Notes: generated from the sequence alone by a model not told the origin. Shown: positions 1 to 9,737, counted from the first letter of the stretch. The stretch: DNA of 64,000 bases from Pedobacter sp. Leaf41 (GCF_001422545.1 NZ_LMLE01000001.1:704276-768275), one strand, 5' to 3'. Translations and numbers: made by a program.

Positions 1-1
1 T

Positions 2-1222
2 TGGGATACTTTTAGGGCGCAGTTCCCGCTAAATACTTTACTTCATCCCGAAATGCATGGCCGATACATGCAGGCCATGATTGAAGCTTACGAACAATGT
101 GGTTGGTTGCCTTCCTGGTCTTTTCCAAGTGAGGCTGGAAGTATGATCGGGAACCATGCCATTTCTTTATTTACAGATGCATGGGCCAAAGGCTTCCGCA
201 CTTTCGACCCGAAAAAAGCACTGGAAGCCTACCTACATGAAGCTACTAATAAAGGGCCTTGGGGGCCAGCAAATGGCCGTGATGGTTGGCGAGACTATTA
301 TCAATTGGGTTATGTGCCCTATCCAAAATATCGCGAAGCAACTGCTAAAACATTAGAATATGCATACGATGATTATTGTGGATATGAGCTGGCTAAAATG
401 ACTGGAAATAAGTTTTACATGGATATTTTTGAGCGTCAGATGTATAATTATAAGAATGTTTACGATTCTGCCACCCGGTTTATGAGAGGCAAAGATTCAA
501 ATGGAAACTGGGTACCAAATTTTGATCCTATTGAATGGGGTGGGCCTTTTACCGAAGGTAATGCCTGGCACTGGCAATGGTCGGTTTTTCAAGATACAAA
601 AGGCCTGATCAACATGATGGGGGGAAATGAAAATTTTGTTGCTAAGTTAGATTCCGTATTTTCGCAGCCTAATGATGTAAAAGTGGGTACGTACGGCGGT
701 ATGATCCACGAAATGACAGAGATGGTAATGGCAAACATGGGCCAATATGCGCATGGAAACCAGCCCATTCAGCACATGGTATACCTGTATAATTATGCAA
801 ATCAGCCTTGGAAAGCGCAATTTCACGCCCGTGAGGTAATGAGTAAGCTCTACAATGCAACAGAAAATGGTTATCCAGGCGACGAAGATCAGGGACAGAC
901 CTCATCTTGGTATGTATTAAGTGCATTGGGTTTTTATAGCGTAACACCCGGAACGGGCGAATATGTTTTTGGCAGTCCGATGTTTAAGAAAACCACAATT
1001 AACCTGGAGAATGGCAAGCAATTTATCATTGAAGCACCAGAGAACAGCGCAACAAATGTGTATATCAAATCGGCTACGTTAAATGGTAAAACATACACCC
1101 GAAATTTTATAACACACCAGGATTTAATTAATGGTGGTATAATAAAACTGAAAATGAGTAACAAGCCTGATTTAAATAGAGGTTTATTGAAGGCTGATAA
1201 GCCATTTTCGTTAACTAATTAG
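2..1222 (+). CDS. GH92 family alpha-mannosidase, 5'-truncated by the window edge
   Basis: This is the C-terminal part of a glycoside hydrolase family 92 enzyme, a calcium-dependent exo-acting alpha-mannosidase normally secreted to the periplasm or surface. The reading frame is open from base 2, upstream of the first ATG at 53, and the upstream codons give WDTFRAQFPL, a GH92 motif, so the true start lies outside the window. Visible family signatures are TEGNAWHWQWSVFQD, the block GNQPIQHMVYLYNYA and GDEDQGQTSSWYVLSALGF, which line up with the complete GH92 at 11387-13675. About 400 of the usual 750 residues are present. It is followed after 57 bases by a ROK sugar kinase on the same strand, consistent with release and phosphorylation of a monosaccharide. 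The family assignment is firm; the exact linkage specificity (alpha-1,2, 1,3, 1,4 or 1,6) cannot be read from the sequence. Confidence 0.93.
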   Translation, partial: WDTFRAQFPLNTLLHPEMHGRYMQAMIEAYEQCGWLPSWSFPSEAGSMIGNHAISLFTDAWAKGFRTFDPKKALEAYLHEATNKGPWGPANGRDGWRDYYQLGYVPYPKYREATAKTLEYAYDDYCGYELAKMTGNKFYMDIFERQMYNYKNVYDSATRFMRGKDSNGNWVPNFDPIEWGGPFTEGNAWHWQWSVFQDTKGLINMMGGNENFVAKLDSVFSQPNDVKVGTYGGMIHEMTEMVMANMGQYAHGNQPIQHMVYLYNYANQPWKAQFHAREVMSKLYNATENGYPGDEDQGQTSSWYVLSALGFYSVTPGTGEYVFGSPMFKKTTINLENGKQFIIEAPENSATNVYIKSATLNGKTYTRNFITHQDLINGGIIKLKMSNKPDLNRGLLKADKPFSLTN

Positions 1223-1279
1223 TTTAACGTTTTAGTAATAGGTAGAAATGATTATTTTTACAGAAATATAGAGAAAAGA

Positions 1280-2167
1280 ATGGAAAAGCCTTTGGCATTA
1301 GGTGTCGATATTGGCGGTTCGCATATTACGGCCGCATTAATAGATTTAGAAACGAGAAGCTTAATTACGAATTCAATTAAACGTAGTGCTGTCAACTCCC
1401 AAGAGGGTAAAGAAGTTATTTTAAAGGCTTGGGTAGAAATTATTAATGATGCTTTTGATGGTGTTACAAAAGATTCGAGGTTTGTTGGAATTGCTATGCC
1501 GGGGCCTTTTGATTATGAGAATGGCATTTCACTTATAAAAGATCAGGATAAATTTAAGTCGCTCTATCAGATCAACGTGAAAAATGAGTTAGCTGCCCGT
1601 CTTGATATTCCTGCTGATCATATTCATTTTATTAATGATGCTGCGGGCTTTTTGCAGGGCGAGGTATTTGCGGGAGCAGCAAAAGGTAACGCGAATGTTT
1701 TAGGCTTAACATTGGGTACTGGCTTAGGCTCATCCATTTGTATCAACCAGAAAGCAACCGATGCTGATTTATGGAACTCATCATTTTTGGATGGTATTGC
1801 AGAAGATTATCTGGCAACCCGTTGGTTTGTAAAAAGGTACAAACATTTGAGTGGAACTAATCTAGATGGCGTAAAGGAATTGGTAGAAGCAGTTAAAACT
1901 GATCATCTAGCCACACAGGTTTTCATGGAGTTTGGTTATAATCTTGCACAATTCTTAATTCCAATTATCAATAAAAATAAAATTGATACGGTAATCGTTG
2001 GAGGAAACATTGCTCAGGCATTTAATGAATTTTCGCCCGAACTTATTGCAACTTTAAAAGGAAATGGTATTTATGCAGCTATCAAAATTTCAGAATTGAA
2101 AGAGCATGCAGCATTAATTGGCGCAGCAAGCTGTTGCGATGAAAAGTTTAACTCTATTAGTTCTTAA
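1280..2167 (+). CDS. ROK family sugar kinase
   Basis: A 295-residue cytoplasmic protein of the ROK (repressor, ORF, kinase) family that should phosphorylate a hexose using ATP. The N-terminal phosphate-binding loop LGVDIGGSHITAAL and the second glycine-rich motif LTLGTGLGSS are clear, and a GGNIAQAF motif lies near the C-terminus. There is no N-terminal helix-turn-helix, so it is a kinase rather than a ROK repressor. The CxCGxxGCxE zinc motif of many ROK kinases is absent; the region after LGTGLGSS lacks the expected cysteines. It sits directly after the partial GH92 gene and probably acts on the released sugar (mannose or glucose), but the substrate is an inference. A weak, two-mismatch version of the locus palindrome lies upstream at 1223-1234. 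Confidence 0.88.
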   Translation: MEKPLALGVDIGGSHITAALIDLETRSLITNSIKRSAVNSQEGKEVILKAWVEIINDAFDGVTKDSRFVGIAMPGPFDYENGISLIKDQDKFKSLYQINVKNELAARLDIPADHIHFINDAAGFLQGEVFAGAAKGNANVLGLTLGTGLGSSICINQKATDADLWNSSFLDGIAEDYLATRWFVKRYKHLSGTNLDGVKELVEAVKTDHLATQVFMEFGYNLAQFLIPIINKNKIDTVIVGGNIAQAFNEFSPELIATLKGNGIYAAIKISELKEHAALIGAASCCDEKFNSISS

Positions 2168-2300
2168 ACCTTGGAATAATAAAGAAATAGTACAACTTCA
2201 GGAAGTTTTTTTAAGTAAAATCTGATTTAATACCTCATTTCTTCATTGTAACAAATATTTGACTTTGCAAAAACTCTTAAAGTGCTTATTATTGAGGTAA

Positions 2301-2312
2301 TAAAACGTTTTA
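2301..2312. promoter_or_regulatory. Palindromic operator candidate, copy 1
   Basis: A perfect 12-base palindrome, TAAAACGTTTTA, with the central CG step typical of LacI-family operators. The same 12-mer recurs at 2374-2385 and 10543-10554, always upstream of genes of the mannosidase/BSP locus. The cognate regulator is not encoded in the window. Confidence 0.55.
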
Positions 2313-2335
2313 GCACTAATCGATCAATTAAATGT

Positions 2336-2361
2336 CCGCCATTAATGTGCGGGTTTTTTTT
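2336..2361 (+). terminator. Weak intrinsic terminator or attenuator between the two operators
   Basis: A short CCGC/GCGG stem (2336-2339 with 2349-2352) is followed by a run of eight or nine T residues. The stem is only 4 to 6 pairs counting wobbles, so termination is uncertain. Its place between two operators, upstream of the SusC operon, would suit either the end of the upstream GH92-kinase transcript or leader attenuation. Confidence 0.35.
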
Positions 2362-2372
2362 AGAGATCTATA

Positions 2373-2386
2373 CTAAAACGTTTTAG
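2373..2386. promoter_or_regulatory. Palindromic operator candidate, copy 2
   Basis: A perfect 14-base palindrome, CTAAAACGTTTTAG, containing the same 12-mer as the sites at 2301 and 10543. It is 72 bases from copy 1, close to seven helical turns, so one regulator dimer pair could bridge both sites by looping; that part is inference. Confidence 0.6.
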
Positions 2387-2954
2387 CATGTTTTAGTGTT
2401 TTTTCTTAGCATGTATCCCTTTTCCAATAATAAGCTTAATATAATTTAACCAACAACCTAAGCCAACCAATATGAAAAAAACCAAACTCACACCATTTCC
2501 CTGATAAGGATGAACGATCGCAATTCTTTTTCCAACAAGAAGGATTGTAGAGATGCATAACTACATCTCGAACGATATGGCGATTAAATTACCTAAATCA
2601 GATTCTTATTAGAGAAGTTACCAAACGAACTACAGAAATTCAGTAATTATCAAGACTCATTAATAGTAAAAGGTTAGTGATGTTGTGGTATATCTTAACC
2701 CTTAAAATAAGCTGCCTGACAAGTAGAGCCGGATTGATTTTTCAAAAAATTAAAATCATCATCAAGTTGCTTGATATCAGGGTAACTAATTTTTGAGTGA
2801 ATACTTTTTACGTTGGAAATAGCGATAAAGCTAAAGAACCACGTAATGTATTCATGTGGACGAAGTTTGCGTGCTAAATTCTTAAAAATTCTGCAAAAGG
2901 TTTTATCTACCGTATTCTCAAACGCAACCAACTAACAATTTTAATTTATTAATT

Positions 2955-3515
2955 ATGATTTTTTTACAAAATGCCAAGAAAGCTTTCTGCCTTCTTGCAG
3001 TATTTACCCTGCTTCTTGGGTGTGGCAAGGAGGAATATCCTACCGTCGATCTGTTTACCTGGAAGGCCAAAGTAGATGTTACCGCGAAAGCGATATTATC
3101 GGTAAACATTGAAAATGGCGCCGGATCCTCAGGAGGCGAAGGATCTGCAAAAGTGATTGATAACGATTTCAATTCGAAATTTTTAATCAATCCCTACCAG
3201 ACTAATTTCTACATGCAATTATCTTTTCCATCACCTCAACAAGTGGCCTCTTACACCTTAACATCTGGTGGAGATGCACCTGGCAGGGATCCGAAAGATT
3301 GGAAGTTTAGTGGCTCTACAGATGGAACCACTTGGGTTGATTTGGACACCAGAACTGGTGAAACATTTTCGGGTCGTAACCTGACGAAAACTTACAGCTT
3401 TAAAAACAAAGTGCTTTACAATCATTATCGCATCAGCATTTCTGCTGTTGGCAGTGGTTCGCTTTTCCAGTTATCAGAATGGCGTTTAATTGAAGTACCT
3501 GAAGAACAACAATAA
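2955..3515 (+). CDS. F5/8 type C (discoidin-like) domain lipoprotein
   Basis: A 186-residue predicted outer-membrane lipoprotein. The N-terminus has a hydrophobic stretch ending in a lipobox, LLLGC, with Cys at residue 23 followed by GKEE, acidic residues close to the lipidated Cys as in Bacteroidota surface-export signals. The rest resembles the jelly-roll F5/8C (CBM32-like) fold: a region around SAKVIDNDFNSKF, then DPKDWKFSGSTDGTTWVDLD, and a final YRISISAVGSGSLFQLSEWR strand pattern. Such proteins bind glycans at the cell surface. It lies 28 bases before the SusC gene and is probably the first gene of the operon, giving an accessory glycan-binding protein. No catalytic motif is seen. The ligand is unknown; a terminal sugar of a glycoprotein glycan would fit the neighbours. 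Confidence 0.75.
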   Translation: MIFLQNAKKAFCLLAVFTLLLGCGKEEYPTVDLFTWKAKVDVTAKAILSVNIENGAGSSGGEGSAKVIDNDFNSKFLINPYQTNFYMQLSFPSPQQVASYTLTSGGDAPGRDPKDWKFSGSTDGTTWVDLDTRTGETFSGRNLTKTYSFKNKVLYNHYRISISAVGSGSLFQLSEWRLIEVPEEQQ

Positions 3516-3543
3516 CCTGAACAATTTATACTAACAAAAAATT

Positions 3544-6500
3544 ATGATGAAAAAACTTACAAATTTAACGGAGGGTAAGCTCAGGTTTAAAAATTTTGCT
3601 TCCAAGGCTATTGCAGTTGCATTGGCTTTGAGCAGCGGTTTTTATGCTACAGCCAACGCATCTGCTATTAAAATCAATAGTTCGGTTTTGCTATCACAGG
3701 CCAAAGCCGATATCGTAATCCGTGGTATTATTAAAGATGCTGCTGGTTTACCATTACCAGGCGCAGGAGTTAAAGTAAAGGGCGCATCTATTAGTGCTGC
3801 AGCCGATGTAAATGGTGCTTTTACTATAACAGTGCCAGATCAAAATGCTGTACTCGTTATTACTTATGTGGGTTACGATACCCAGGAAATTACAGTAGGT
3901 ACGCAAACGGTGCTTGATATCCGTTTAATAGAAACTACAGGTGCAGACTTGAAAGAGGTTGCAATTGTAGGTTTCGGTACGCAAAAGAAAGAAAGTTTAG
4001 TAGGCGCACAGTCTTCTGTTAAAGCTTCCGAATTAAGACAACCAGTTTCTAGTATGAGTCAGTTGTTGGCTGGTCGTATTCCGGGTGTGGTAAACGTATC
4101 AAGAAATGGTGAGCCTGGTGCTACCGGCTCAGATATTTTTATTCGTGGGGTATCCTCTTTAACCGCAAACGATAGAGGCCCGCTGGTAATTATTGATGGG
4201 GTTCCAAACCGTAACCTAAATGATATCAGTGTTTATGATGTAGAAAACTTCACTGTACTAAAAGATGCTGCTGCAACCGCCGTATATGGTATTCGCGGTG
4301 CAAATGGGGTGATCTTAATCAATACCAAACAAGGTAAAATTGGCGCCCCTCGTATTAATGTGGAGTACTATGAAGGCATTAGCCGGTTCACTAAAAAACC
4401 AGATCTGATTGATGGGGTAGATTATATGAATTTAGCCAACGAAGCCAAATATTCTGACTATTTAAGAGCTGGTGCTGCAGGTGCTTTTACGCCAGCATAC
4501 TCCATTGATGCCATCCAAAAAACGCAATCGGGTGCAGATCCAATTCTCTATCCAAATGTTGATTGGTTCGACGCCATTTACAGGGATTTTGGTAGAAACA
4601 GATCGGTTACCGCCAACTTATCTGGTGGTGTAAGCAATGCAAAATATTATGTTTCATTAGGTTATTATGGCGAAAATGGTTTATTTAAAACCGATGAGGC
4701 TGTAAACGATGCTGCTAAACAAAATTTTGAACGCTATAATGTAAGTGCTAATTTAAACTGGGATATTACCGGTACTACTAAGTTAGATCTAGGAATTAAA
4801 GGGATTTTGGCCCAAACCAGTTATCCAAGTAACTTGCTGGCGCAAGATATTTTTAATCAGGCATTTTTAATCAATCCAACTTCATTCCCGATACTATATC
4901 CAAACGGAAGTTTGCCAGGAATCAGCCCACAGGCCGATCAACGTAACCCTTATGGTGATGTAACCAGAAATGGATATAGAGTAGGATACAGCACTCAGCT
5001 TTATTCGAACATCCGTTTAACTCAGGATTTAAAAGAAATTACTCCGGGTTTATCAGCTACAACCATGTTCTCGTTTGATGTGAATACCAATAGTTCGGTG
5101 AACAGAACCAGAAGAGAAAGTTTGTATAGAATTAATCCTAACGATCCATACATCGTACCTGGAAATCCAGCTTCGGGTTACAAATATGGGTTGATCCTTC
5201 AAGGCCAGGAATTTTTAAATTATGGTATTAATAATGGTGGCGATAAGAAAATATACTTGGAAGCTGCTATTAATTACAACCGTACTTTTGGTAAACATGC
5301 CATAACAGGTTTATTATTGTATAACCAAAATGATAATACTACGCCATTTGCAGGTAATTTAACGCTTTCGCTTCCATATCGTTTACAAGGTATTGCCAGT
5401 CGTGCTACTTATGCGTATGATGATAAGTATTTCTTCGAAGCAAACGTAGGTTATAATGGTTCTGAAAACTTTGCGCCAGATAAACGCTACGGATTTTTCC
5501 CTGCATTTGGTGTGGGATGGCTATTATCGAACGAGAAATTCTTTGAGCCATTAAAAAACGCAATCCAAATGGTTAAATTCCGCTATTCTGATGGTATTGT
5601 TGGTAGTGGTGGTAGTGGCGGAAACTATGTAGGAAACGAAAGTGAGCGTTTTTATTATTTAACAAAGGTAGGCAGTGCAAGCGGTTATACTTTCGGTCAA
5701 AATGGAAATATCTCTCCGGGTGGTTTAGGTGTAACAGCTTATGGTGTAGATGTAACCTGGGCTGAAACACGTAAACAGGATTTAGGATTCGAGTTAAAAA
5801 CATTTAACAATAACCTATCGTTAATTGTCGATTTCTTTCAGGAAAGGAGAAAAAATCAGTTCATTACCAGAGGAACAGTACCAAATTACATTGGCCTGGC
5901 GAACACGCCAATTGGAAATCTCGGTGTCGTAGAAAATAAAGGTATCGATGGAACGATTCAATATGATGCACAGTTGGGGCAAGATTGGGGCTTAAATTTA
6001 AGAGCTAACGTTACTTTTAATAAAGATAAAGTAATTGAAAACGATCAGGCGCCACAAGCTTACCCATGGATGGAACAACGTGGATTTAACGTGTTGGCAG
6101 CTACACGTGTAGGTTATATTGCCGAAAAATTGTTCGATAGTCAGGCAGAAATCAATGCAAGTCCAACTCAGTTTGGTACACTAATGCCAGGTGATATAAA
6201 ATACAAAGATTTAAATGGCGATGGTAAAATCGATTCATTTGATAGAACAATTATTGGTAGAGGAGACCTTCCAAGTACTACTTATGGTTTTGGTTTCTCG
6301 TTAACGTACAAAAACTTCGATTTCGGATTATTCTTCCAAGGTCAGGATAATGCCGATATTCTTTTAAACATTCCTTCATTCGCAAACTCTGGTGGTTTAG
6401 GCAATATGTTAGCGGTTGCAGCAGATCGTTGGACGCCAACCAACCCTCGTCAAGATGCTGTTTATCCTCGTTTATCTTACGGCGGCACAAATAGTAACAA

Positions 6501-6747
6501 CTATCAGGCAAGTACCTGGTGGCTTCGCGATATCAGTTTCATTAGATTGAAAAACGCAGATTTCGGTTATACCCTAAAAGAAGGCATCAAAAAATTAGGC
6601 ATCAAACGCCTAAGAATTTATGGCATGGGCTACAACGTGTTTACCATCAGTAAATTTAAACTTTGGGACCCAGAGTTAAATACAAATAACGGTACCAGAT
6701 ACCCATTAACATCTAACTACTCTTTGGGTTTAACCGCTAATTTTTAA
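3544..6747 (+). CDS. SusC-like TonB-dependent outer-membrane transporter (locus 1)
   Basis: A 1067-residue SusC-family porin that imports oligosaccharides or glycopeptides across the outer membrane using TonB energy. Order of domains: signal sequence within about residues 1-45, a CarboxypepD_reg-like domain at about 58-145 (RGIIKDAAGLPLPGAGVKVK, then ITYVGYDTQEITVG), a plug with LAGRIPGVVNVSRNGEPGA and IFIRGVSSL, the conserved VLKDAAATAVYGIRGANGVI motif, and a beta-barrel ending in the terminal Phe of YSLGLTANF. No STN domain precedes it, so direct anti-sigma signalling is not expected. It is followed after 10 bases by its SusD partner. The start is the first of two adjacent ATG codons at 3544; the second, at 3547, is equally possible. 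Confidence 0.95.
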   Translation: MMKKLTNLTEGKLRFKNFASKAIAVALALSSGFYATANASAIKINSSVLLSQAKADIVIRGIIKDAAGLPLPGAGVKVKGASISAAADVNGAFTITVPDQNAVLVITYVGYDTQEITVGTQTVLDIRLIETTGADLKEVAIVGFGTQKKESLVGAQSSVKASELRQPVSSMSQLLAGRIPGVVNVSRNGEPGATGSDIFIRGVSSLTANDRGPLVIIDGVPNRNLNDISVYDVENFTVLKDAAATAVYGIRGANGVILINTKQGKIGAPRINVEYYEGISRFTKKPDLIDGVDYMNLANEAKYSDYLRAGAAGAFTPAYSIDAIQKTQSGADPILYPNVDWFDAIYRDFGRNRSVTANLSGGVSNAKYYVSLGYYGENGLFKTDEAVNDAAKQNFERYNVSANLNWDITGTTKLDLGIKGILAQTSYPSNLLAQDIFNQAFLINPTSFPILYPNGSLPGISPQADQRNPYGDVTRNGYRVGYSTQLYSNIRLTQDLKEITPGLSATTMFSFDVNTNSSVNRTRRESLYRINPNDPYIVPGNPASGYKYGLILQGQEFLNYGINNGGDKKIYLEAAINYNRTFGKHAITGLLLYNQNDNTTPFAGNLTLSLPYRLQGIASRATYAYDDKYFFEANVGYNGSENFAPDKRYGFFPAFGVGWLLSNEKFFEPLKNAIQMVKFRYSDGIVGSGGSGGNYVGNESERFYYLTKVGSASGYTFGQNGNISPGGLGVTAYGVDVTWAETRKQDLGFELKTFNNNLSLIVDFFQERRKNQFITRGTVPNYIGLANTPIGNLGVVENKGIDGTIQYDAQLGQDWGLNLRANVTFNKDKVIENDQAPQAYPWMEQRGFNVLAATRVGYIAEKLFDSQAEINASPTQFGTLMPGDIKYKDLNGDGKIDSFDRTIIGRGDLPSTTYGFGFSLTYKNFDFGLFFQGQDNADILLNIPSFANSGGLGNMLAVAADRWTPTNPRQDAVYPRLSYGGTNSNNYQASTWWLRDISFIRLKNADFGYTLKEGIKKLGIKRLRIYGMGYNVFTISKFKLWDPELNTNNGTRYPLTSNYSLGLTANF

Positions 6748-6757
6748 TAATAACAGC

Positions 6758-8590
6758 ATGAAAAAGATATTTATATATACAGTTGGAACTTTACTGATCA
6801 TCGGTAATTACGGCTGTAAGAAATTTTTGAATCAAGTGCCTGATGATCGGTTAACATTCGAACAACAGTATCAAAGAAAAAGCACTGTAGACCAGGCGTT
6901 AGCAAACGTTTATTCGACTTTGCCAGAGCAAAATCAAGATCGTTCAGCTAGTGCTTTGGGCAATAGTGGCCCTTGGACAGCCGCTTCTGATGAAGCAGAT
7001 TACACCTTACCAAATTTTACTGAGAACGTTAATACCGGTGCCTGGGATGCAACCAGCGGACAAGTGAATTATCATTGGCAAAACTATTACCGCGGTATTC
7101 AGGCGGCTAGTACATTTATGGCCAATGTTGCCAAATGTACCGATTGTAATATTGGCGGTATCGATTTGGTAACCCGTTATTTAAATGAAGCTAGAGCACT
7201 TAGAGCGATCTATTACTACCATTTAATCAGACAATACGGCCCTGTGGTTTTATTGGGTAATGAGCCAATTCAATCGGACGCACCGCTTGAGGCCATTAGT
7301 AAGCCACGTAACTCGATGGATGAATGTGTAGATTATGTGGTAAGCGAGTTAACAGCTGCAGCTGCTGGTCTTCCAGCTACACCACAGGCAAATGAAGATT
7401 TTGGTCACATCACAGCATCAGTTGCCGATGCTTATAAAATCAAAACACTGCTAACAGCTGCTCGTCCGTTATTTAATGGAAACGCAGATTACGCTGGTTT
7501 GAGAAATCAAGATGGAAAACAGTTGATTAATCAAACATACAGTGTAGCAAAATGGGCCAAATTGGCTACTGCTGCAAAAGCATTTTTAGATAACCCAAAT
7601 TACTCTAGCTATGCACTTTATAATATTTCGGCAACACCATCTGGTTTACCAAACACAGCTTTCAACAGGGCTTTTATCGCTACAAGAGATGTTTTTTTAA
7701 ATGGATGGAATTCAGAAATCATCTTCGGTAGAGGTGGTGATGTAACGCTTTACCAATATTCATTAGCGCCGAATCATAACGGTGCATCCGGAGGTGATAA
7801 AGGCGGCTCATTTTTATCTCCATCGCAACAACTGGTTGATGCATTTTTTACAGCAAATGGCTTACCGATAGAAAATGATCCAACCTATACTGCTAACGGA
7901 TTTTCTAATTATCAGGCCCCTGATCCCAATGATCAAAATGCGACCAGGTCAATCAGCAATATGTTCGTAAATCGCGAGCCGCGTTTCTACTCGAGCATCA
8001 CCTACAGTGGCCGTAAATGGATCAATCCTCAATCAAACATCATTACAGATTTTACCAATAGCGGAAATGCTGGTAAAGGTGCTATTGCGAATAATGACTA
8101 TACAAAAACGGGCTACACATCAAGAAAGCACCTTACTGTTGCAGGATGGACAACTGGTAGACCAATTTTCACTGTGATTAGATTGGCAGAAATTTATCTG
8201 GATTATATAGAAGCCTTGCAAGAATCCAATCCATCTGATCCAGATATTTTGGTGTACCTAAACAGAATCCGTACAAGAGCGGGCATCGGCCCTTATGGAA
8301 GCGGCGCAGGAGCAATTGCAGTTCCTGCAAATATGCGAGAAGCTATCCGCCGGGAAAGACGTGTGGAGTTAGCTTTTGAGTGGGACCGTTATTTCTATAC
8401 CAGAGAATGGAAGATTGCTGAAACAACTGATACCCAAATTAGAGGCTTAAACATTACACAAAATGCACCAGGATTTTTTACTCCAGTGGTGGTTGAAAAT
8501 AGGGTATTTCAAAAGAAACACTATCTGTGGCCAATACCAAATGGAGAAATTCAAAAAGTTCCTGTTATTGTTCAAAATACAGGTTGGTAA
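6758..8590 (+). CDS. SusD-like starch/glycan-binding lipoprotein (locus 1)
   Basis: A 610-residue RagB/SusD-family surface lipoprotein that forms the lid of the SusC transporter and binds the glycan. The lipidation signal ends in GNYGC with Cys20, followed by KKFLNQVPDD, a typical SusD start. TPR-like helical motifs include RYLNEARALRAIYYYHLIRQ, a hallmark of the family, and the C-terminal block has RLAEIYLDYIEALQ, NRIRTRAGI and REAIRRERRVELAFE before the final YLWPIPNGEIQKVP. Length is at the upper end for SusD. It is closely coupled to the preceding SusC and ended by a strong intrinsic terminator at 8598, which separates the transport genes from the BSP peptidases. Confidence 0.95.
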   Translation: MKKIFIYTVGTLLIIGNYGCKKFLNQVPDDRLTFEQQYQRKSTVDQALANVYSTLPEQNQDRSASALGNSGPWTAASDEADYTLPNFTENVNTGAWDATSGQVNYHWQNYYRGIQAASTFMANVAKCTDCNIGGIDLVTRYLNEARALRAIYYYHLIRQYGPVVLLGNEPIQSDAPLEAISKPRNSMDECVDYVVSELTAAAAGLPATPQANEDFGHITASVADAYKIKTLLTAARPLFNGNADYAGLRNQDGKQLINQTYSVAKWAKLATAAKAFLDNPNYSSYALYNISATPSGLPNTAFNRAFIATRDVFLNGWNSEIIFGRGGDVTLYQYSLAPNHNGASGGDKGGSFLSPSQQLVDAFFTANGLPIENDPTYTANGFSNYQAPDPNDQNATRSISNMFVNREPRFYSSITYSGRKWINPQSNIITDFTNSGNAGKGAIANNDYTKTGYTSRKHLTVAGWTTGRPIFTVIRLAEIYLDYIEALQESNPSDPDILVYLNRIRTRAGIGPYGSGAGAIAVPANMREAIRRERRVELAFEWDRYFYTREWKIAETTDTQIRGLNITQNAPGFFTPVVVENRVFQKKHYLWPIPNGEIQKVPVIVQNTGW

Positions 8591-8597
8591 ATAATTT

Positions 8598-8625
8598 ACA
8601 CCGGGTTTAGGCCCGGTGTTTTTTT
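8598..8625 (+). terminator. Intrinsic terminator after SusD
   Basis: An 8-base-pair GC-rich stem, ACACCGGG (8598-8605) with CCCGGTGT (8612-8619), a 6-base loop, and a run of seven T residues. It begins 8 bases after the SusD stop. Confidence 0.9.
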
Positions 8626-8756
8626 ATTTATAAAGAATAATTGATTTAATATTAGTTCGATAACTTCATTCAATTTAAATTCTATTGATGTTTTTAAATG
8701 CAGATCATCAATAAATAATACCTCGAATGGTGGTAGTTGAAATAAAAACAAAAATA

Positions 8757-9737
8757 ATGATAAAAAGAATATTGCTTTTCGTTTTGATTTCGTGCTCATT
8801 AGGTGCATTGGGTCAGAAAAAACGAGAATTTGCCATTACAATCACCGATCCTTCAAATTTATTAAGTGCTGAAACGAAAAGTCATTTAACATTAGCTTTC
8901 AATATGCAATACCCTTATTTCGCATCAGCTGATGGTTACCGAACGAAACGTGATGTAGTGCTAGAAATCGCCAATGGCGAAACTGAGACGATTAAAGCAA
9001 AAGCAGGAGAGATCAAAGTAAACAGCGATTGGGTTAAGGGAAAATCATTAAAAAAGATTAATAAGGAGTTGCAGGCCGCTCTAACCAGAAACTGGTCTTT
9101 TTACAGTGCCAAGAAGAAGAAAGGTTATAAGCTTACGTTCATTAGCAAAGATCCAAATCTGGATCCAACGGTAAGACAAAATTTAATCGATACTTATTTT
9201 GAAATTTATCCCACACTGGTTAAAACTTTTAATAATAAATCGACTAAAGATGTTCTTTTTGTGGTTGATACGGCTTATAAAGCCGTCGCAGAAGCCAGCG
9301 GTAACAGAATTTTGTTTAGCGCAGGGTATATGAAGGCACATCCAACTGATATTGATGTGGTTACGCATGAAACGATGCATATTGTTCAGGGTTACGGCTA
9401 TTCAGCTGGTCCGGTATGGTTAACAGAGGGAATTGCCGATTATGTTCGTTATAAATATGGCGTAGACAATGTGGGTTCAAAATGGAGTTTACCCGCATTT
9501 ACTGATAAACAGAGCTATACCAATAGCTACAGGATTACAGCCAGATTCTTCGCCTGGTTGGAGCAAAATGTAAAACCAGGTTTAATTGCGGCATTGGATC
9601 AACAGTTGAGAGCCCACCAATATACAGGAGAATCCTGGACAAACTTAACGGGCAAAACTATTGATCAGCTTTGGGAAGATTACAGTAAAAACCCGAATCA
9701 GGTGGAATTGAAATACAGCGATAAAAAATCAAAATAA
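8757..9737 (+). CDS. Basic secretory protein family metallopeptidase, long form (BSP-1)
   Basis: A 326-residue secreted protein of the basic secretory protein family (PF04450), zinc-dependent peptidase-like proteins first known from plant defence. I start it at the ATG at 8757, which gives MIKRILLFVLISCSLGALGQ, a clean signal peptide; a start at 8727 would add ten non-signal residues. An N-terminal segment of about 110 residues (ITDPSNLL to KKKKGYKLTF) is absent from its two downstream paralogues. The peptidase domain follows, with the zinc motif HETMH (H204, E205, H208) and the conserved LTEGIADYVRYKYG about 25 residues later. It probably cleaves protein or glycoprotein outside the cytoplasm. 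Its neighbours suggest that it strips the protein part of mannosylated glycoproteins. The next paralogue begins 4 bases after its stop. Confidence 0.85.
   Translation: MIKRILLFVLISCSLGALGQKKREFAITITDPSNLLSAETKSHLTLAFNMQYPYFASADGYRTKRDVVLEIANGETETIKAKAGEIKVNSDWVKGKSLKKINKELQAALTRNWSFYSAKKKKGYKLTFISKDPNLDPTVRQNLIDTYFEIYPTLVKTFNNKSTKDVLFVVDTAYKAVAEASGNRILFSAGYMKAHPTDIDVVTHETMHIVQGYGYSAGPVWLTEGIADYVRYKYGVDNVGSKWSLPAFTDKQSYTNSYRITARFFAWLEQNVKPGLIAALDQQLRAHQYTGESWTNLTGKTIDQLWEDYSKNPNQVELKYSDKKSK

Larger units (their letters stand above)
2168..2954. other. Long regulatory intergenic region before the SusC operon
   Basis: This 787-base gap has no convincing gene. It holds two perfect CG-centred palindromes (2301-2312 and 2373-2386) with a weak hairpin plus T-run between them. 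A second hairpin, GAGATG/CATCTC at 2550-2569, lies further downstream. A minus-strand open frame of 78 codons at 2695-2931 has no recognisable motif and was not accepted as a gene. The length and the operators suggest a long leader for the operon beginning at 2955. Confidence 0.6.

Noticed and set aside
2695..2931. Minus-strand open frame of 78 codons in the SusC leader
   Set aside because: It has no signal, motif or ribosome-binding site and lies in a region that looks regulatory.
2168..2954. Possible decayed transposase in the long gap
   Set aside because: No transposase motif, terminal inverted repeats or target duplication were found.
8727..8756. Longer start for BSP-1
   Set aside because: The extra ten residues precede a normal signal peptide; the ATG at 8757 gives a clean signal.
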